From: Palsa-504 sp963767565
GTDB taxonomy: Bacteria > Actinomycetota > Actinomycetes > Streptosporangiales > Streptosporangiaceae
Direction: 5' to 3'
DNA: 64,000 nucleotides
Assembly: GCA_963767565.1 (NCBI GenBank)
Contig: CAVYEG010000006.1
Coordinates: 930,001 to 994,000 of the forward strand
Positions 26,090-35,300 of this stretch are shown in pieces; position 1 is the stretch's first letter; every line of letters begins with the position of its first letter. Position numbers and translations under genes: made by a program. The notes under the pieces are model-generated. The model saw only the letters and a program-made list of their open reading frames with translations. It made no database searches and was not told the origin of the DNA.

Positions 26090-26116
26090 TGTCCGGGATG
26101 AGCTGACGGCTCCGAC
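26090..26116 (+). promoter_or_regulatory. Candidate ECF42 promoter for the first DGPF-sigma module
   Basis: TGTCCG at 26090-26095, a 17-base spacer, then CGAC at 26113-26116, 98 bases before the DGPF gene. The same spacing and boxes occur before the second module (57356-57382). From the literature I recall TGTCGA-type -35 and CGA/TC-type -10 elements for ECF42 sigma factors; this copy has two mismatches in the -35 box. Confidence 0.5.
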
Positions 26117-26214
26117 GTCTCCGGTGCAGGCGCGGGAGTATGTGCCCGCGCATGGGAGGCAGAGATGAGCACGGCGGTTACGGGAACTAACCAGCCAACG
26201 CAGAAGGAGACATC

Positions 26215-26633
26215 ATGAAGTACATGATCTTGCTGTCCGGCTCCCAGCGGGACTACGACTCCATGTCCGGAAAGGACCCGGCCAGCCGGGATGCCTGGAC
26301 CGGCGCGGACTTCGCGGCGCTGGGCGCGTTCATGGAGTCGTTCACCACGGACCTGGCCAGCTCCGGCGAACTGGTGGAAACGCGCGGACTGACCGCCCCG
26401 GTGCACGCCAGGAGGATCCGGCTGGAGAACGGAGTCCCGGTGGTGACCGACGGGCCGTACGCGGAAACCGAGGAGGTCCTGGCCGGCTACTGGATCGTGG
26501 AGTGCGAGAGCTTCGACCGGGCGACCGAGATCACTGCCAGGCTGGCCGGCTGCCCGGTCCGGAGAGCGTCCGCGCCCGGGCCTACGCGGACGTGCGGCCG
26601 ATCGCCGATTCCCGCGCCGAACTGGACATCTGA
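26215..26633 (+). pseudogene. DGPF-domain (YCII-related) protein, frameshifted
   Basis: AGAAGGAG precedes the ATG. The first ~114 residues match DGPF/YCII proteins: MKYMILLSGSQRDYD, then VVTDGPYAETEEVLAGYWIVEC with the signature DGP. At about 26557 one base is missing. In the original frame the protein continues as low-quality Arg/Pro sequence to 26757, inside the sigma factor gene. With one base restored it continues AYADVRPIADSRAELDI and stops at 26633, six bases before the sigma factor ATG. The gene is thus either newly inactivated or carries a sequencing error. DGPF proteins are the genetic partners of ECF42 sigma factors; their biochemical role is unknown. Confidence 0.8.
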
Positions 26634-26639
26634 CCGGCC

Positions 26640-27881
26640 ATGCCCGGGGCGGACGCCGAGGACCTGCTGCGCGGGCTCGCGCCGCAGGTCCTCGGCGCGC
26701 TGGTGCGGCGCTACGGGCATTTCGACACCGCGGCGGACGCCACCCAGGAAGCGCTGATCGCGGCGGCCAGGCAGTGGCCGGATGAGGGTCTCCCGGACAA
26801 CCCGCGCGCCTGGCTGATTGCCGTCGCCTCGCGCCGGCTCACCGACCTGCTCCGCGCCGAAGCCGCCCGCCGGCGCCGCGAGGAGACCGTGGCCCGCTGG
26901 GTGCTGCCCGAGCACTGGCTGGCGCCCGCCGCCGACACGCCGGCCGACGCGGATGACACGCTGATCCTGCTGTTCATGTGCTGCCATCCGGCGCTGTCGC
27001 CGGCCTCGCAGATCGCGCTGACGCTGCGGGCGGTCGGCGGGCTGGCCACCGCCGAGATCGCCCGGGCGTTCCTGGTCCCCGAACCGACCATGACCCGGCG
27101 CATCAGCCGGGCCAAGCAGCAGATCAAGGACAGCGCGGTGCCGTTCCGGATGCCCGCGGCGCAGGACCGCGCCGCCCGCCTGGCTGCCGTACTGCACGTG
27201 CTGTACCTGATCTTCACCGAAGGCTACGTCAGCACGTCCGGGCCCAGCCTGCAGCGTGCCGAGCTGACCGCCGAGGCGATCAGGCTGACCCGCATCCTGC
27301 ACCGGCTGCTGCCCGGGGACGGCGAGGTGACCGGGCTGCTCGCGCTGATGCTGCTCACCGACGCGCGGCGCCCGGCGCGGACCGGGCCAGGCGGCGAGCT
27401 GATCCCCATGGCCGAACAGGACCGGAGCCGCTGGAAAGCCGACCTCATCGCCGAGGGCGTGGCCCTGATCACCGGGACGCTCGGCCGCGGCCCGGCCGGC
27501 CCGTACCAGCTGCAGGCTGCCATCGCCGCCCTTCATGACGAGGCACCGTCGGCCGGCGCGACGGACTGGCCGCAGATCATGGCGCTGTATGAGGTGCTGA
27601 TGCAGATCTCCGATAACCCCGTGGTGGCGCTGAACCACGCGGTCGCGGTGGCCATGGTCCGCGGGCCGCGGGCCGGGCTTGAGGTAGTCGACGGGCTCGG
27701 CACCGATCAGCGGATCGCCCCGGGCCATCACCTGCCCGCCGTGCGCGCGCACCTGCTCGAGCTGGCCGGCGACCGTGCGGCCGCCCGCGAGGCCTACCTG
27801 GCCGCGGCCCGCCGGACCAGCAACCTCCCCCAGCAGCGCTACCTGTACGGCCGGGCCGCCCGCCTGGCCAGCCGCGGCTGA
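26640..27881 (+). CDS. ECF42-type RNA polymerase sigma factor with TPR-like C-terminal extension (copy 1)
   Basis: 413 residues, about twice a minimal ECF sigma factor. Sigma region 2 lies at about 10-75 (VLGALVRRYGHFDTAADATQEALIAA, NPRAWLIAVASRRLTDLLR) and region 4 at about 115-165 (ALTLRAVGGLATAEIARAFLVPEPTMTRRISRAKQQI). The long C-terminal part (about 185-413) has helical TPR-like repeats including VLYLIFTEGY, LHRLLPGDGEVTGLLALMLL and GPYQLQAAIAALHDE. ECF42 factors have no anti-sigma partner and are thought to be controlled through this extension. It is downstream of the DGPF gene and paralogous to 57795-59036. Confidence 0.92.
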   Translation: MPGADAEDLLRGLAPQVLGALVRRYGHFDTAADATQEALIAAARQWPDEGLPDNPRAWLIAVASRRLTDLLRAEAARRRREETVARWVLPEHWLAPAADTPADADDTLILLFMCCHPALSPASQIALTLRAVGGLATAEIARAFLVPEPTMTRRISRAKQQIKDSAVPFRMPAAQDRAARLAAVLHVLYLIFTEGYVSTSGPSLQRAELTAEAIRLTRILHRLLPGDGEVTGLLALMLLTDARRPARTGPGGELIPMAEQDRSRWKADLIAEGVALITGTLGRGPAGPYQLQAAIAALHDEAPSAGATDWPQIMALYEVLMQISDNPVVALNHAVAVAMVRGPRAGLEVVDGLGTDQRIAPGHHLPAVRAHLLELAGDRAAAREAYLAAARRTSNLPQQRYLYGRAARLASRG

Positions 27882-28002
27882 GCGCGCCGGTCAGCCGCTA
27901 CCCGCGGCCGGCCCGACCCGTCGGCTGGCACGCCTGTACTCTACGCAACCGCCTTCGCGCCGCTCACGGCACTCCCGCGGCGATCAGGATCCCCCTCAGC
28001 GA

Positions 28003-30870
28003 TCAGGATTCTCTGTCGCCGGCCAGGATCTTCTTGAGGAACTGGCCGGTGTAGCTTTCCTCGACGTCGGCGACTTGCTCCGGCGTCCCGCAGGCCACCA
28101 CCTGCCCGCCGCCGGCGCCGCCCTCGGGCCCGAGGTCGATGACCCAGTCCGCGGTCTTGATGACGTCCAGGTTGTGCTCGATCACGATCACCGTGTTGCC
28201 GGTGTCGACCAGCCGGTTCAGCACCCCGAGCAGCTTGCGGATGTCCTCGAAGTGCAGGCCGGTGGTGGGCTCGTCCAGCACGTAGATGGTGCGGCCGGTG
28301 GCCCGGCGCTGCAGTTCCGAGGCGAGCTTGACCCGCTGCGCCTCGCCGCCGGACAGGGTGGGTGCCGGCTGGCCGAGGCGGACGTAGCCCAGGCCCACGT
28401 CGACCAGGGTCTTCAGGTGCCGGTGGATGGCCGGTACCGCCTCGAAGAACTCGGCCGCCTCCTCGATCGGCATGTCGAGGACCTCGGCGATCGTCTTGCC
28501 CTTGAAGTGCACCTGCAGGGTGTCGGTGTTGTACCGGGCCCCGTGACAGACCTCGCACGGCACGTACACGTCGGGCAGGAACTGCATCTCGATCTTGATC
28601 GTGCCGTCACCGGAACAGGCCTCGCACCGGCCGCCCTTGACGTTGAACGAGAACCGGCCGGGCTGGTAGCCGCGGATCTTCGCCTCGGTGGTCGCGGCGA
28701 ACAGCTTCCTGACGTGGTCGAACACGCCGGTGTAGGTGGCCGGGTTGGACCGGGGCGTGCGCCCGATCGGGCCCTGGTCGACGTGCACCACCTTGTCCAG
28801 CTGCTGCGTGCCGGTGATCCTGACGTGCCTGCCGGGGACGGTACGGTTGCCGTTCAGCTCGCGGGCCAGCGCCTTGTACAGGATGTCGTTCACCAGCGTC
28901 GACTTGCCCGAGCCCGACACGCCGGTGACCGCCACCAGGCAGCCGAGCGGGAACGCCACGTCCACGCCGCGCAGGTTGTGCTCGGCCGCCCCCTTGACCG
29001 TGATCTCGCGGCCCTTGGTGCGCTGCCTGCGGACCGCGGGCAGCGGGATGGACTGCCGTCCGGACAGGTAGGCGCCGGTCAGCGAGTCCGGGCTGTCCAG
29101 CAGGTCGGCGACCGTCCCGGCCACCACGATGTGGCCGCCGTGCTCCCCGGCCCGCGGGCCGATGTCCACCACCCAGTCGGCCGCCCGGATCGTGTCCTCG
29201 TCGTGCTCCACCACGATCAGGGTGTTGCCCAGGTCCCGCAGCCGCAGCAACGTCTCGAGCAGCCGGTGGTTGTCCCGCTGATGGAGCCCGATGGACGGCT
29301 CGTCGAGCACGTACAGCACCCCGACCAGCCCGGAGCCGATCTGGGTGGCAAGCCTGATCCGCTGGGCCTCACCGCCGGCCAGGGTGGCCGATGCGCGGTC
29401 CAGGGTCAGGTAGTCAAGCCCGACGTCGAGCAGGAAACCCATCCTGGCGTTGACTTCCTTCACGATCCGCTGGGCGATCTGCCGGTCGCGGTCGGATAGC
29501 TCCAGCGTGAGCAGCAGCTTGGCCAGCTCCCCCACGGGCAGCGCGCACAGCTCGGCGATCGACCGGCCGTCCACGGTCACCGCCAGCGACACCGGCTTGA
29601 GCCGGGCGCCGCCGCAGGACGGGCAGGGCACCTCACGCATGTAGCCGGCGAACTTCTCCCGGCTGGAGTCCGATTCCGCCTCGGCGTGCCGCCGCTCAAC
29701 CCACGGGATCACGCCCTCGAACGTCGTGTAGTACGAGCGCTCGCGGCCGTACCGGTTCTTGTAACGGACGTGAACCTGGAGGTCGTAGCCGCGTAGCAGG
29801 GCCTGGCGGGCCTGGGCGGGCAGCTTGGCCCACGGCGTGTCCATCCGGAACCCGAGCGTCTCGCCCAGCGCCTGGATGAGCCGCTCGAAGTAGTCGCTGA
29901 GATGGCCGCTGCTCCAGGGCGCCAGCGCGCCGTCCGCCAGCGACTTGCTCTCGTCGGGGACGATCAGCTCCGGGTCGACCTCGAGCTTGGTGCCCAGCCC
30001 GGTGCAGTCCGGGCAGGCCCCCCAGGGCGAGTTGAACGAGAACGAGCGCGGCTCGAGCTCGTCGAAGGACAGCCCGTCATACAGGCAGGCCAGATGCTCG
30101 GAGTACATCCGCTCGCGATGCGGGTCGTTGTCCGGCAGGTCGGTGAAATCGAGGATCACCACCCCGCCGGACAGGCCGAGCGCGGTCTCCACCGAGTCGG
30201 TCAGCCTGCGCCGCGCGGTGTCCTTGACCGCGAGCCGGTCGACGACCGCCTCGATGTCGTGCTTCTCGTACTTCTTCAGCGCGGGCAGCTGGCCGGACAG
30301 CGCCTCGTCCAGCCGCACCATGGTGCCGTCCACGCGGGCCCGGGAGTATCCCTTGGTCTGCAGCTCACGCAGCAGCTCGCCGTACTCGCCCTTGCGGCCG
30401 CGCACCACGGGCGCGAGGACCTGGAACCTGGTCCCCTCGTCGAGCTCGAGCACCCGGTCCACGATCTGCTGCGGGGTCTGCCGCGCGATCGGCCGGCCGC
30501 AGATCGGGCAGTGCGGCTTGCCGATCCTGGCGTACAGCAGCCGCAGGTAGTCGTAGACCTCGGTGATCGTGCCGACGGTCGAGCGCGGGTTCCGGCTGGC
30601 GGACTTCTGGTCGATGGAGACCGCGGGCGACAGCCCGTCGATGAAGTCGACGTCGGGCTTGTCCATCTGGCCCAGGAACTGCCGGGCGTAGGCCGACAGC
30701 GACTCCACGTACCGCCGCTGGCCCTCGGCGAAGATGGTGTCGAAGGCCAGGCTGGACTTGCCCGAGCCGGATAGCCCGGTGAACACGATCATGGCGTCTC
30801 GCGGCAGGTCAAGCGAGACATCCTTCAGGTTGTGCTCGCGGGCGCCGCGAACGACAAGTCGATCAGCCAC
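28003..30870 (-). CDS. uvrA: Excinuclease ABC subunit A
   Basis: UvrA recognises DNA lesions in nucleotide excision repair and loads UvrB. 955 residues from the GTG at 30870, the usual length; an upstream ATG at 31002 would add 44 atypical residues. It has two ABC ATPase units: Walker A GLSGSGKSS (32-40) and GVSGSGKST, and signatures LAGGEAQRIRLA and LSGGEAQRVKLA. Zinc fingers are seen at CPICGRP, CPDCTGLG, CPSCGG and CEACSGDG-CEVCHG. The glycine-rich C-terminal GPEGGAGGGQVV is typical. The end is followed by ~120 non-coding bases before the ECF42 gene stop (convergent). Confidence 0.97.
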   Translation of the reverse strand: MADRLVVRGAREHNLKDVSLDLPRDAMIVFTGLSGSGKSSLAFDTIFAEGQRRYVESLSAYARQFLGQMDKPDVDFIDGLSPAVSIDQKSASRNPRSTVGTITEVYDYLRLLYARIGKPHCPICGRPIARQTPQQIVDRVLELDEGTRFQVLAPVVRGRKGEYGELLRELQTKGYSRARVDGTMVRLDEALSGQLPALKKYEKHDIEAVVDRLAVKDTARRRLTDSVETALGLSGGVVILDFTDLPDNDPHRERMYSEHLACLYDGLSFDELEPRSFSFNSPWGACPDCTGLGTKLEVDPELIVPDESKSLADGALAPWSSGHLSDYFERLIQALGETLGFRMDTPWAKLPAQARQALLRGYDLQVHVRYKNRYGRERSYYTTFEGVIPWVERRHAEAESDSSREKFAGYMREVPCPSCGGARLKPVSLAVTVDGRSIAELCALPVGELAKLLLTLELSDRDRQIAQRIVKEVNARMGFLLDVGLDYLTLDRASATLAGGEAQRIRLATQIGSGLVGVLYVLDEPSIGLHQRDNHRLLETLLRLRDLGNTLIVVEHDEDTIRAADWVVDIGPRAGEHGGHIVVAGTVADLLDSPDSLTGAYLSGRQSIPLPAVRRQRTKGREITVKGAAEHNLRGVDVAFPLGCLVAVTGVSGSGKSTLVNDILYKALARELNGNRTVPGRHVRITGTQQLDKVVHVDQGPIGRTPRSNPATYTGVFDHVRKLFAATTEAKIRGYQPGRFSFNVKGGRCEACSGDGTIKIEMQFLPDVYVPCEVCHGARYNTDTLQVHFKGKTIAEVLDMPIEEAAEFFEAVPAIHRHLKTLVDVGLGYVRLGQPAPTLSGGEAQRVKLASELQRRATGRTIYVLDEPTTGLHFEDIRKLLGVLNRLVDTGNTVIVIEHNLDVIKTADWVIDLGPEGGAGGGQVVACGTPEQVADVEESYTGQFLKKILAGDRES

Positions 30871-30981
30871 TGCGCCTCTGCTCTCTGATGGGGCTCCGAA
30901 ACGGGTAGACGAATCGCTTGGCGATGGTAGCCGGGGGGTCTGACATTTTGAGGGTCGCCGCTCCCGGGTTCTGCCCCGTAC

Positions 30982-30990
30982 CACTAACAA
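30982..30990 (-). promoter_or_regulatory. uvrA: Possible PafBC-type (RecA-NDp) -35 element upstream of uvrA
   Basis: On the minus strand the sequence TTGTTAGTG differs at one base from the TTGTCRGTG element of LexA-independent DNA-damage promoters in mycobacteria. It lies 112 bases before the uvrA start. No good TAnnnT -10 follows at the expected spacing, and no LexA box (TCGAAC...GTTCGA) is present, so this is weak. Confidence 0.2.
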
Positions 30991-31082
30991 GCATCGAATC
31001 ATCCGCCGTTATGCCCGCCCCGCTCCCTCCACGATAGCGAAGGACCCCGGCGCGCGCCCGCGGGTCTTCCGCCTCGGCGGGG

Positions 31083-32057
31083 TCAGAAGTCGGCGGGGGT
31101 GCCGGCGCCGAGGCGGCGGGCCTTCTGGTACAGGTAGCCGGCGGCGGCCAGGTCCTCGGCGGCCAGGCCGAGCGACTCGAAGACGGTGATCTCGTCCGCG
31201 GCGGAACGGCCCGGCGCCGTGCCGGTCAGCAGCTCGCCGAGCTCGGCCCGGACCGGATTGGCCACGCCCTCGCGGGCGGCCAGCAGGTAGTCGCCGGACT
31301 CGTTGCTGACGGACTCGCGGCTGTCGGCGAACAGGGCCGCGTCGGCCATGGTCGCGGTGTCGAGCTCGCGGTCGGCGGGCAGGCAGGCGCCGACCGCGTT
31401 AACGTGGGCGCCGGGGGCCAGCCATTCGCGGCGCAGCACCGGCTGCTTGGCATTGGTCGCGGTGACCACGATGTCCGCCCCGGCCAGCGCGTCGGCGGCC
31501 GTCTCGCACGGGCGGACCGGCAGGCCGAGCTGCCCGGCCAGTTCGGCGGCCACCTGACGGGCCCGGCCGGAGTCCCGGCCGGCGATGCGGATCGCGGCCA
31601 GGGCGCGGGTGGCGGCCAGCGCGTGCGCGTGCGCCTGGCCCTGCACGCCGGTGCCGAGGATGGCCAGCTCGGCGGCACCGGGCCGGGCCAGCAGGCCGGT
31701 AGCCACGGCGGAGACGGCCGCGGTGCGGATCTCGGTGACCGCCGAGGCGTTCACCAGGGCCAGCGGCTCGCCCGTGCCCGCCGCGAACAGCAGCACCCCG
31801 CCCTGGTGGGCGTCCTTGCCGACGGCCGGGTTGCCCGGCGTGACGCAGATCGCCTTCAGGCCGTACCCGCTATTGGGCGCGTACGCGGGCATCAGGCCCA
31901 TGAAGCCGGCCGCCCCGGCGGGCCTGACCACCGTCCGCAGCGGCTGCTGGATCTCCCCCCGGGCCAGTCCGGTCAGCGCCTCGCGCATCACGTCCGCGCA
32001 CTCGTCATAGGGCAGCAGCTCACGCACCTGGCGGCCGGACAGGATCAGTATCTTCAC
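31083..32057 (-). CDS. Ornithine cyclodeaminase/mu-crystallin family protein
   Basis: 324 residues from GTG at 32057 (GGAGAG just upstream); a longer frame to 32081 has no better support. The N-terminus is KILILSGRQVRELLPYDEC. The Rossmann NAD(P) site is ELAILGTGVQGQAHAHALAA near residue 120, followed by ADIVVTATNAKQPVLRREWLAPGAHVNAVGA and an F-E-S-L-G-L-A-A-E-D-L-A-A C-terminus. Members catalyse ornithine cyclodeamination, imine reduction or alanine dehydrogenation; which of these applies cannot be told. It is divergent from the MBL gene with a 71-base shared promoter region. Confidence 0.9.
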   Translation of the reverse strand: MKILILSGRQVRELLPYDECADVMREALTGLARGEIQQPLRTVVRPAGAAGFMGLMPAYAPNSGYGLKAICVTPGNPAVGKDAHQGGVLLFAAGTGEPLALVNASAVTEIRTAAVSAVATGLLARPGAAELAILGTGVQGQAHAHALAATRALAAIRIAGRDSGRARQVAAELAGQLGLPVRPCETAADALAGADIVVTATNAKQPVLRREWLAPGAHVNAVGACLPADRELDTATMADAALFADSRESVSNESGDYLLAAREGVANPVRAELGELLTGTAPGRSAADEITVFESLGLAAEDLAAAGYLYQKARRLGAGTPADF

Positions 32058-32128
32058 GGGCTCTCCACGGGACGCGAACAAGCCGGCGCGATCGGCGCGC
32101 CCTGGATCGTTCGGTATAAGTTCTGAAT

Positions 32129-32791
32129 GTGACCTACACCGGAGACGTACGTGTCGGCGGTCCGTCCGACACCAGGGAGCTCGACGGGCTGACCGTGACC
32201 AAGATAGCGGTGGGCCCCATGGACAACAACGCCTACCTGCTGCGCTGCGCGAGCACCGGCCAGGCCGTCTTGATCGACGCGGCCAACGAGGCCGACCGGC
32301 TGATCGAGATGATCGGCGAGGTGCCGGTCGGGGTGATCGTGACCACGCACCGGCACTCCGATCACTGGCAGGCCCTGCCGGAGCTGCAGAAGCACACCGG
32401 TGCCGAGGTGGCCGCGCACCCGGCCGACGCTGATTTCCTGCCCGTCTCGGTCACCCGCCGCGTCGAGCACGGCGAGGTGCTCCAGTTCGGCGACGCCGCG
32501 GTGTCGTTCATCCACCTGCGCGGGCACACGCCGGGCAGCGTCGCGGTCCTGTACGACGCGGGCGGCCGCCTGGCCGGCGGCCCGCACGTGTTCACCGGCG
32601 ACTCGCTGTTCCCCGGCGGCGTGGGCAAGACCGGCTCGCCGGAGGACTTCACCTCGCTGCTCACCGACGTGACCGACCGCCTGTTCAGCCCGCTGCCCGA
32701 CCCGACCTGGGTCTACCCGGGGCACGGCAAGGACACCACGCTCGGCACCGAGCGGCCCCACCTCGGCGAATGGCGCGCCCGCGGCTGGTGA
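32129..32791 (+). CDS. MBL-fold metallo-hydrolase (glyoxalase II-like)
   Basis: 220 residues from a GTG. The metal-binding motif THRHSDHW is at residues 73-80, with further ligands in HLRGHTPGS and FTGDSLFPGGVGK, and the C-terminal YPGHGKDTTLGTERPH. The pattern fits glyoxalase II/thioesterase-like hydrolases. Its neighbourhood (uvrA, DinB-like mycothiol-type protein) is often conserved in actinobacteria, suggesting hydrolysis of mycothiol adducts or thioesters; that is inference. Confidence 0.9.
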   Translation: MTYTGDVRVGGPSDTRELDGLTVTKIAVGPMDNNAYLLRCASTGQAVLIDAANEADRLIEMIGEVPVGVIVTTHRHSDHWQALPELQKHTGAEVAAHPADADFLPVSVTRRVEHGEVLQFGDAAVSFIHLRGHTPGSVAVLYDAGGRLAGGPHVFTGDSLFPGGVGKTGSPEDFTSLLTDVTDRLFSPLPDPTWVYPGHGKDTTLGTERPHLGEWRARGW

Positions 32792-32943
32792 TGACCCACA
32801 GCATGCAGGCGAAACGCCGCCGGAGATCGTGACCGGCACGCCCGGCCGCTATACGATTGCCGCTAATTCGGCAGCTGGCTAATTTAGCCTTGACCGAACA
32901 ATACGGGCATACGGCAGCGTGGCCGTGCCCAGGGGGAGGATCC

Positions 32944-33561
32944 ATGGATACCTGGCCGGCGATCCACGCCGAGCGCAAGGCCCTCGCCGAGGACCTGCGG
33001 GACCGCAAGGCCGAGGACTGGGCCACGGCCTCGCTGTGCAGCCCGTGGACGGTCCGGGACGTGCTAGCCCACATGACCTCGGCCGCCACGGCGCCGCCGC
33101 CGGTGTTCTTCATCCGGCTGGCCGCGTCCGGGTTCAGCTTCGAAAAGCTGCAGGAAAAGGGAGTGGCCAGGAACCTGGGCAGCTCCCCCGCCGACACGCT
33201 GGCGCACTTCGAGGCCATCGTGACCTCGGTCAAGCACCCGCCGGGCCCGGCCGACACCTGGCTGGGCGAGACCATCGTGCACGCGATGGACATCCGCAGG
33301 CCGCTCGGCATCGAGCACAAGTACCCCACCGAGGCCGTGGTGCGGGTGGCCGACTTCTACAAGGGCTCGAACCTGCTCATCGGCAGCAAGCGCCGGGTCG
33401 CCGGCGTGCTGCTGCGGGCCACCGACGCCGACTGGTCGCACGGCACCGGCCCGGAGGTGTCGGGCCCCATCCTGTCCCTGGTCATGGCCATGACCGGGCG
33501 CCAGGCACCGCTCGATGACCTCACCGGCGACGGCGTGGCCACGTTGCGCTCAGGCGCCTAG
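32944..33561 (+). CDS. Maleylpyruvate isomerase-like DinB protein (mycothiol-dependent type)
   Basis: 205 residues. GGGGGAGG immediately upstream sets the ATG at 32944. The helical bundle shows CSPWTVRDVLAHMTS near the front (first metal/thiol-binding His), AHFEAIVTS, and GETIVHAMDIRRPLGI with the second His. The family binds a divalent metal and mycothiol for isomerisation or detoxification. It follows the MBL hydrolase on the same strand after ~150 bases with no gene. The 3-prime end overlaps a decayed gene on the other strand. Confidence 0.85.
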   Translation: MDTWPAIHAERKALAEDLRDRKAEDWATASLCSPWTVRDVLAHMTSAATAPPPVFFIRLAASGFSFEKLQEKGVARNLGSSPADTLAHFEAIVTSVKHPPGPADTWLGETIVHAMDIRRPLGIEHKYPTEAVVRVADFYKGSNLLIGSKRRVAGVLLRATDADWSHGTGPEVSGPILSLVMAMTGRQAPLDDLTGDGVATLRSGA

Positions 33562-33769
33562 CCGGAGCTTCCCGCGGCTCGCGGCGGCTGAACAGCGGCA
33601 CGAAGACGTGCGCGAGCGGGCCGATGCAGCCCGCGTAGACCAGGGTGCCGATGCCCACCGTGCCGCCGAGCAGCCAGCCGATGGCCAGCACCGCGGAGAC
33701 CATCACGACCGCGCGCACCGCCAGCGCCTGCACGAGCCCGGCGAACAGCTGGATCAGGCGTCGCGGCAT
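33521..33769 (-). pseudogene. C-terminal fragment of a YitT/YczE-family membrane protein
   Basis: The frame encodes 82 residues, including VLAIGWLLGGTVGIGTLVYAGCIGPLAHVFVPLF, the last two membrane segments of YczE/YitT-like proteins, which are normally ~200 residues with five helices. The N-terminal ~120 residues are missing upstream (33770-33830 is non-coding), and the end overlaps the DinB-like gene by 41 bases. It is likely a decay product rather than a functional gene. Confidence 0.6.
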
Positions 33770-33830
33770 GCGTTCAGCCTGCCAGGATTGGCTCCCTGCC
33801 AGTAGGGCCAGTTCCCGTCGTATCGGCTTG

Positions 33831-35300
33831 TTATGGGGCCGAACGGGCCGTGGTGACCGCCCGCGCCTGCCCGGCCCGCCGGTCCGGGCCGGTCGCGTCG
33901 CCCGGCTTCAGCAGCAGCGCGACCATGACCGCGGCGGCGAGGAGAGCCAGCCCGCAGACCCACATCGCGGCGTGCAGCCCGGTCACGAAACCGCGGGACC
34001 CGGGCCGGGCGTAGACCAGCGCGCCGAGTACCGCGACGCCGAGCACCTGGCCGAACTGCCGCAGCGCGTTGTGCACCGAGGACGCCATCCCGGCCCTGGA
34101 GGCGGCGACCGCCGACACGGCGACCTGGGTCATCGGCGTCAGGCACAGGCCGACGCCCGCGCCGGTCAGGGCGAAGTCCCACCAGATCGCCGACGGGCCG
34201 GTGTGCAGGCCGAGCCGGAGCAGGCCGAGCATCCCCGCGCCCGCGGCGACCAGGCCAGCCAGCATGGGCCAGCGCGGCCCGACCCGGCCGACCAGTCGCC
34301 CGGACAGCGGCGCGGCCACGGCGAAGGCCAGGCCCAGGACACATACCTGCAGGCCGGCCCGGACGGCGGAGTCGCCCTGAACCTGCTGGAAGTACGTGCT
34401 GAGGAAGACGATCGCGCCGACGAAGGCGAAGAAGACGACCAGGGCGGCCACGTTGGCCGCGGCGAACGCGGGCCGGCCGAACAGCGAGATGTCGACCACC
34501 GGCGCGGACGCGCGTCGCTCCCGGGCCACGAATCCGGCCAGCGCGGCCGCGCTGACGGCGAAACCGGCCAGGACCCGTGGCGAGGTCCAGCCGAGCGGGT
34601 TCCCCTCGATCAGGGCGAACGCCATCGCGGCGATGCAGGCCGACCCGAGCACCGTGCCCGCCCAGTCCAGGCGGTGCGAGGCCGGCGCGCGGTCCAGGCG
34701 GGGCACCACGCGCGCGGCGATCACCACCAGCAGCGCGGCCAGCGGCACGTTGAAGCCGAAAACCCACCGCCAGCCCCAGTGCGCTGCGATCAGCCCGCCG
34801 ACCACCGGCCCGGCCGCCATCCCCAATCCCGAACCGGTGGACCACAGCCCGATGGCCTGCGCGCGGTGCCGTTCGTCGTCGAACAGGGCCCGGATGATGG
34901 TCAGGCTGCCCGGGACCAGCAGGACCGGGCCGAGGCCCTGCAGCACCCGGCCGGCCAGCAGCCAGCCCGTGGACGGGGCCAGGCTGTCGGCCAGCGACCC
35001 GGCCCCGAACAGGACCAGGCCGAGCAGGAACATGCCCTTGCGGCCCCGGCGGTCACCGATCGTGCCGCCGACGACCAGGAGCGAGGAGTACACGATGACG
35101 TAAGCGTCGACGATCCACAGCCGCCCGGAGGCCGGCGCGTGCAGGCCGGCCCCGATGGCCGGCAGCGCCACGCTGACCACGGTGGTCGACATCACGGCCA
35201 GGAACTGCGACCCGGCCAGCACCCCGACGGCCAGCCACGGCGCCGCGCTCGGGCGGGCGGCGCTCGCGGTGGCCGGCAGGCCGGGGTGCGTCGCGGTCAT
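33831..35300 (-). CDS. MFS multidrug transporter, DHA2-like (14 helices)
   Basis: 489 residues with fourteen predicted transmembrane helices. The motif A loop is GTIGDRRGRKGMFL near residue 80; motif C is GLGMAAGPVVGGLIAA near residue 160. It resembles proton-coupled QacA/EmrB-type exporters of cationic drugs or dyes. The ATG overlaps the stop of the SnoaL-like gene (4 bases), so both are co-translated. They are divergent from a LysR regulator that likely controls them. The C-terminus is a short, basic, disordered tail. Confidence 0.9.
   Translation of the reverse strand: MTATHPGLPATASAARPSAAPWLAVGVLAGSQFLAVMSTTVVSVALPAIGAGLHAPASGRLWIVDAYVIVYSSLLVVGGTIGDRRGRKGMFLLGLVLFGAGSLADSLAPSTGWLLAGRVLQGLGPVLLVPGSLTIIRALFDDERHRAQAIGLWSTGSGLGMAAGPVVGGLIAAHWGWRWVFGFNVPLAALLVVIAARVVPRLDRAPASHRLDWAGTVLGSACIAAMAFALIEGNPLGWTSPRVLAGFAVSAAALAGFVARERRASAPVVDISLFGRPAFAAANVAALVVFFAFVGAIVFLSTYFQQVQGDSAVRAGLQVCVLGLAFAVAAPLSGRLVGRVGPRWPMLAGLVAAGAGMLGLLRLGLHTGPSAIWWDFALTGAGVGLCLTPMTQVAVSAVAASRAGMASSVHNALRQFGQVLGVAVLGALVYARPGSRGFVTGLHAAMWVCGLALLAAAVMVALLLKPGDATGPDRRAGQARAVTTARSAP

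Noticed and set aside
30871..31082. LexA box upstream of uvrA
   Set aside because: No TCGAAC...GTTCGA-like sequence is present; only a weak PafBC-like -35 was noted.
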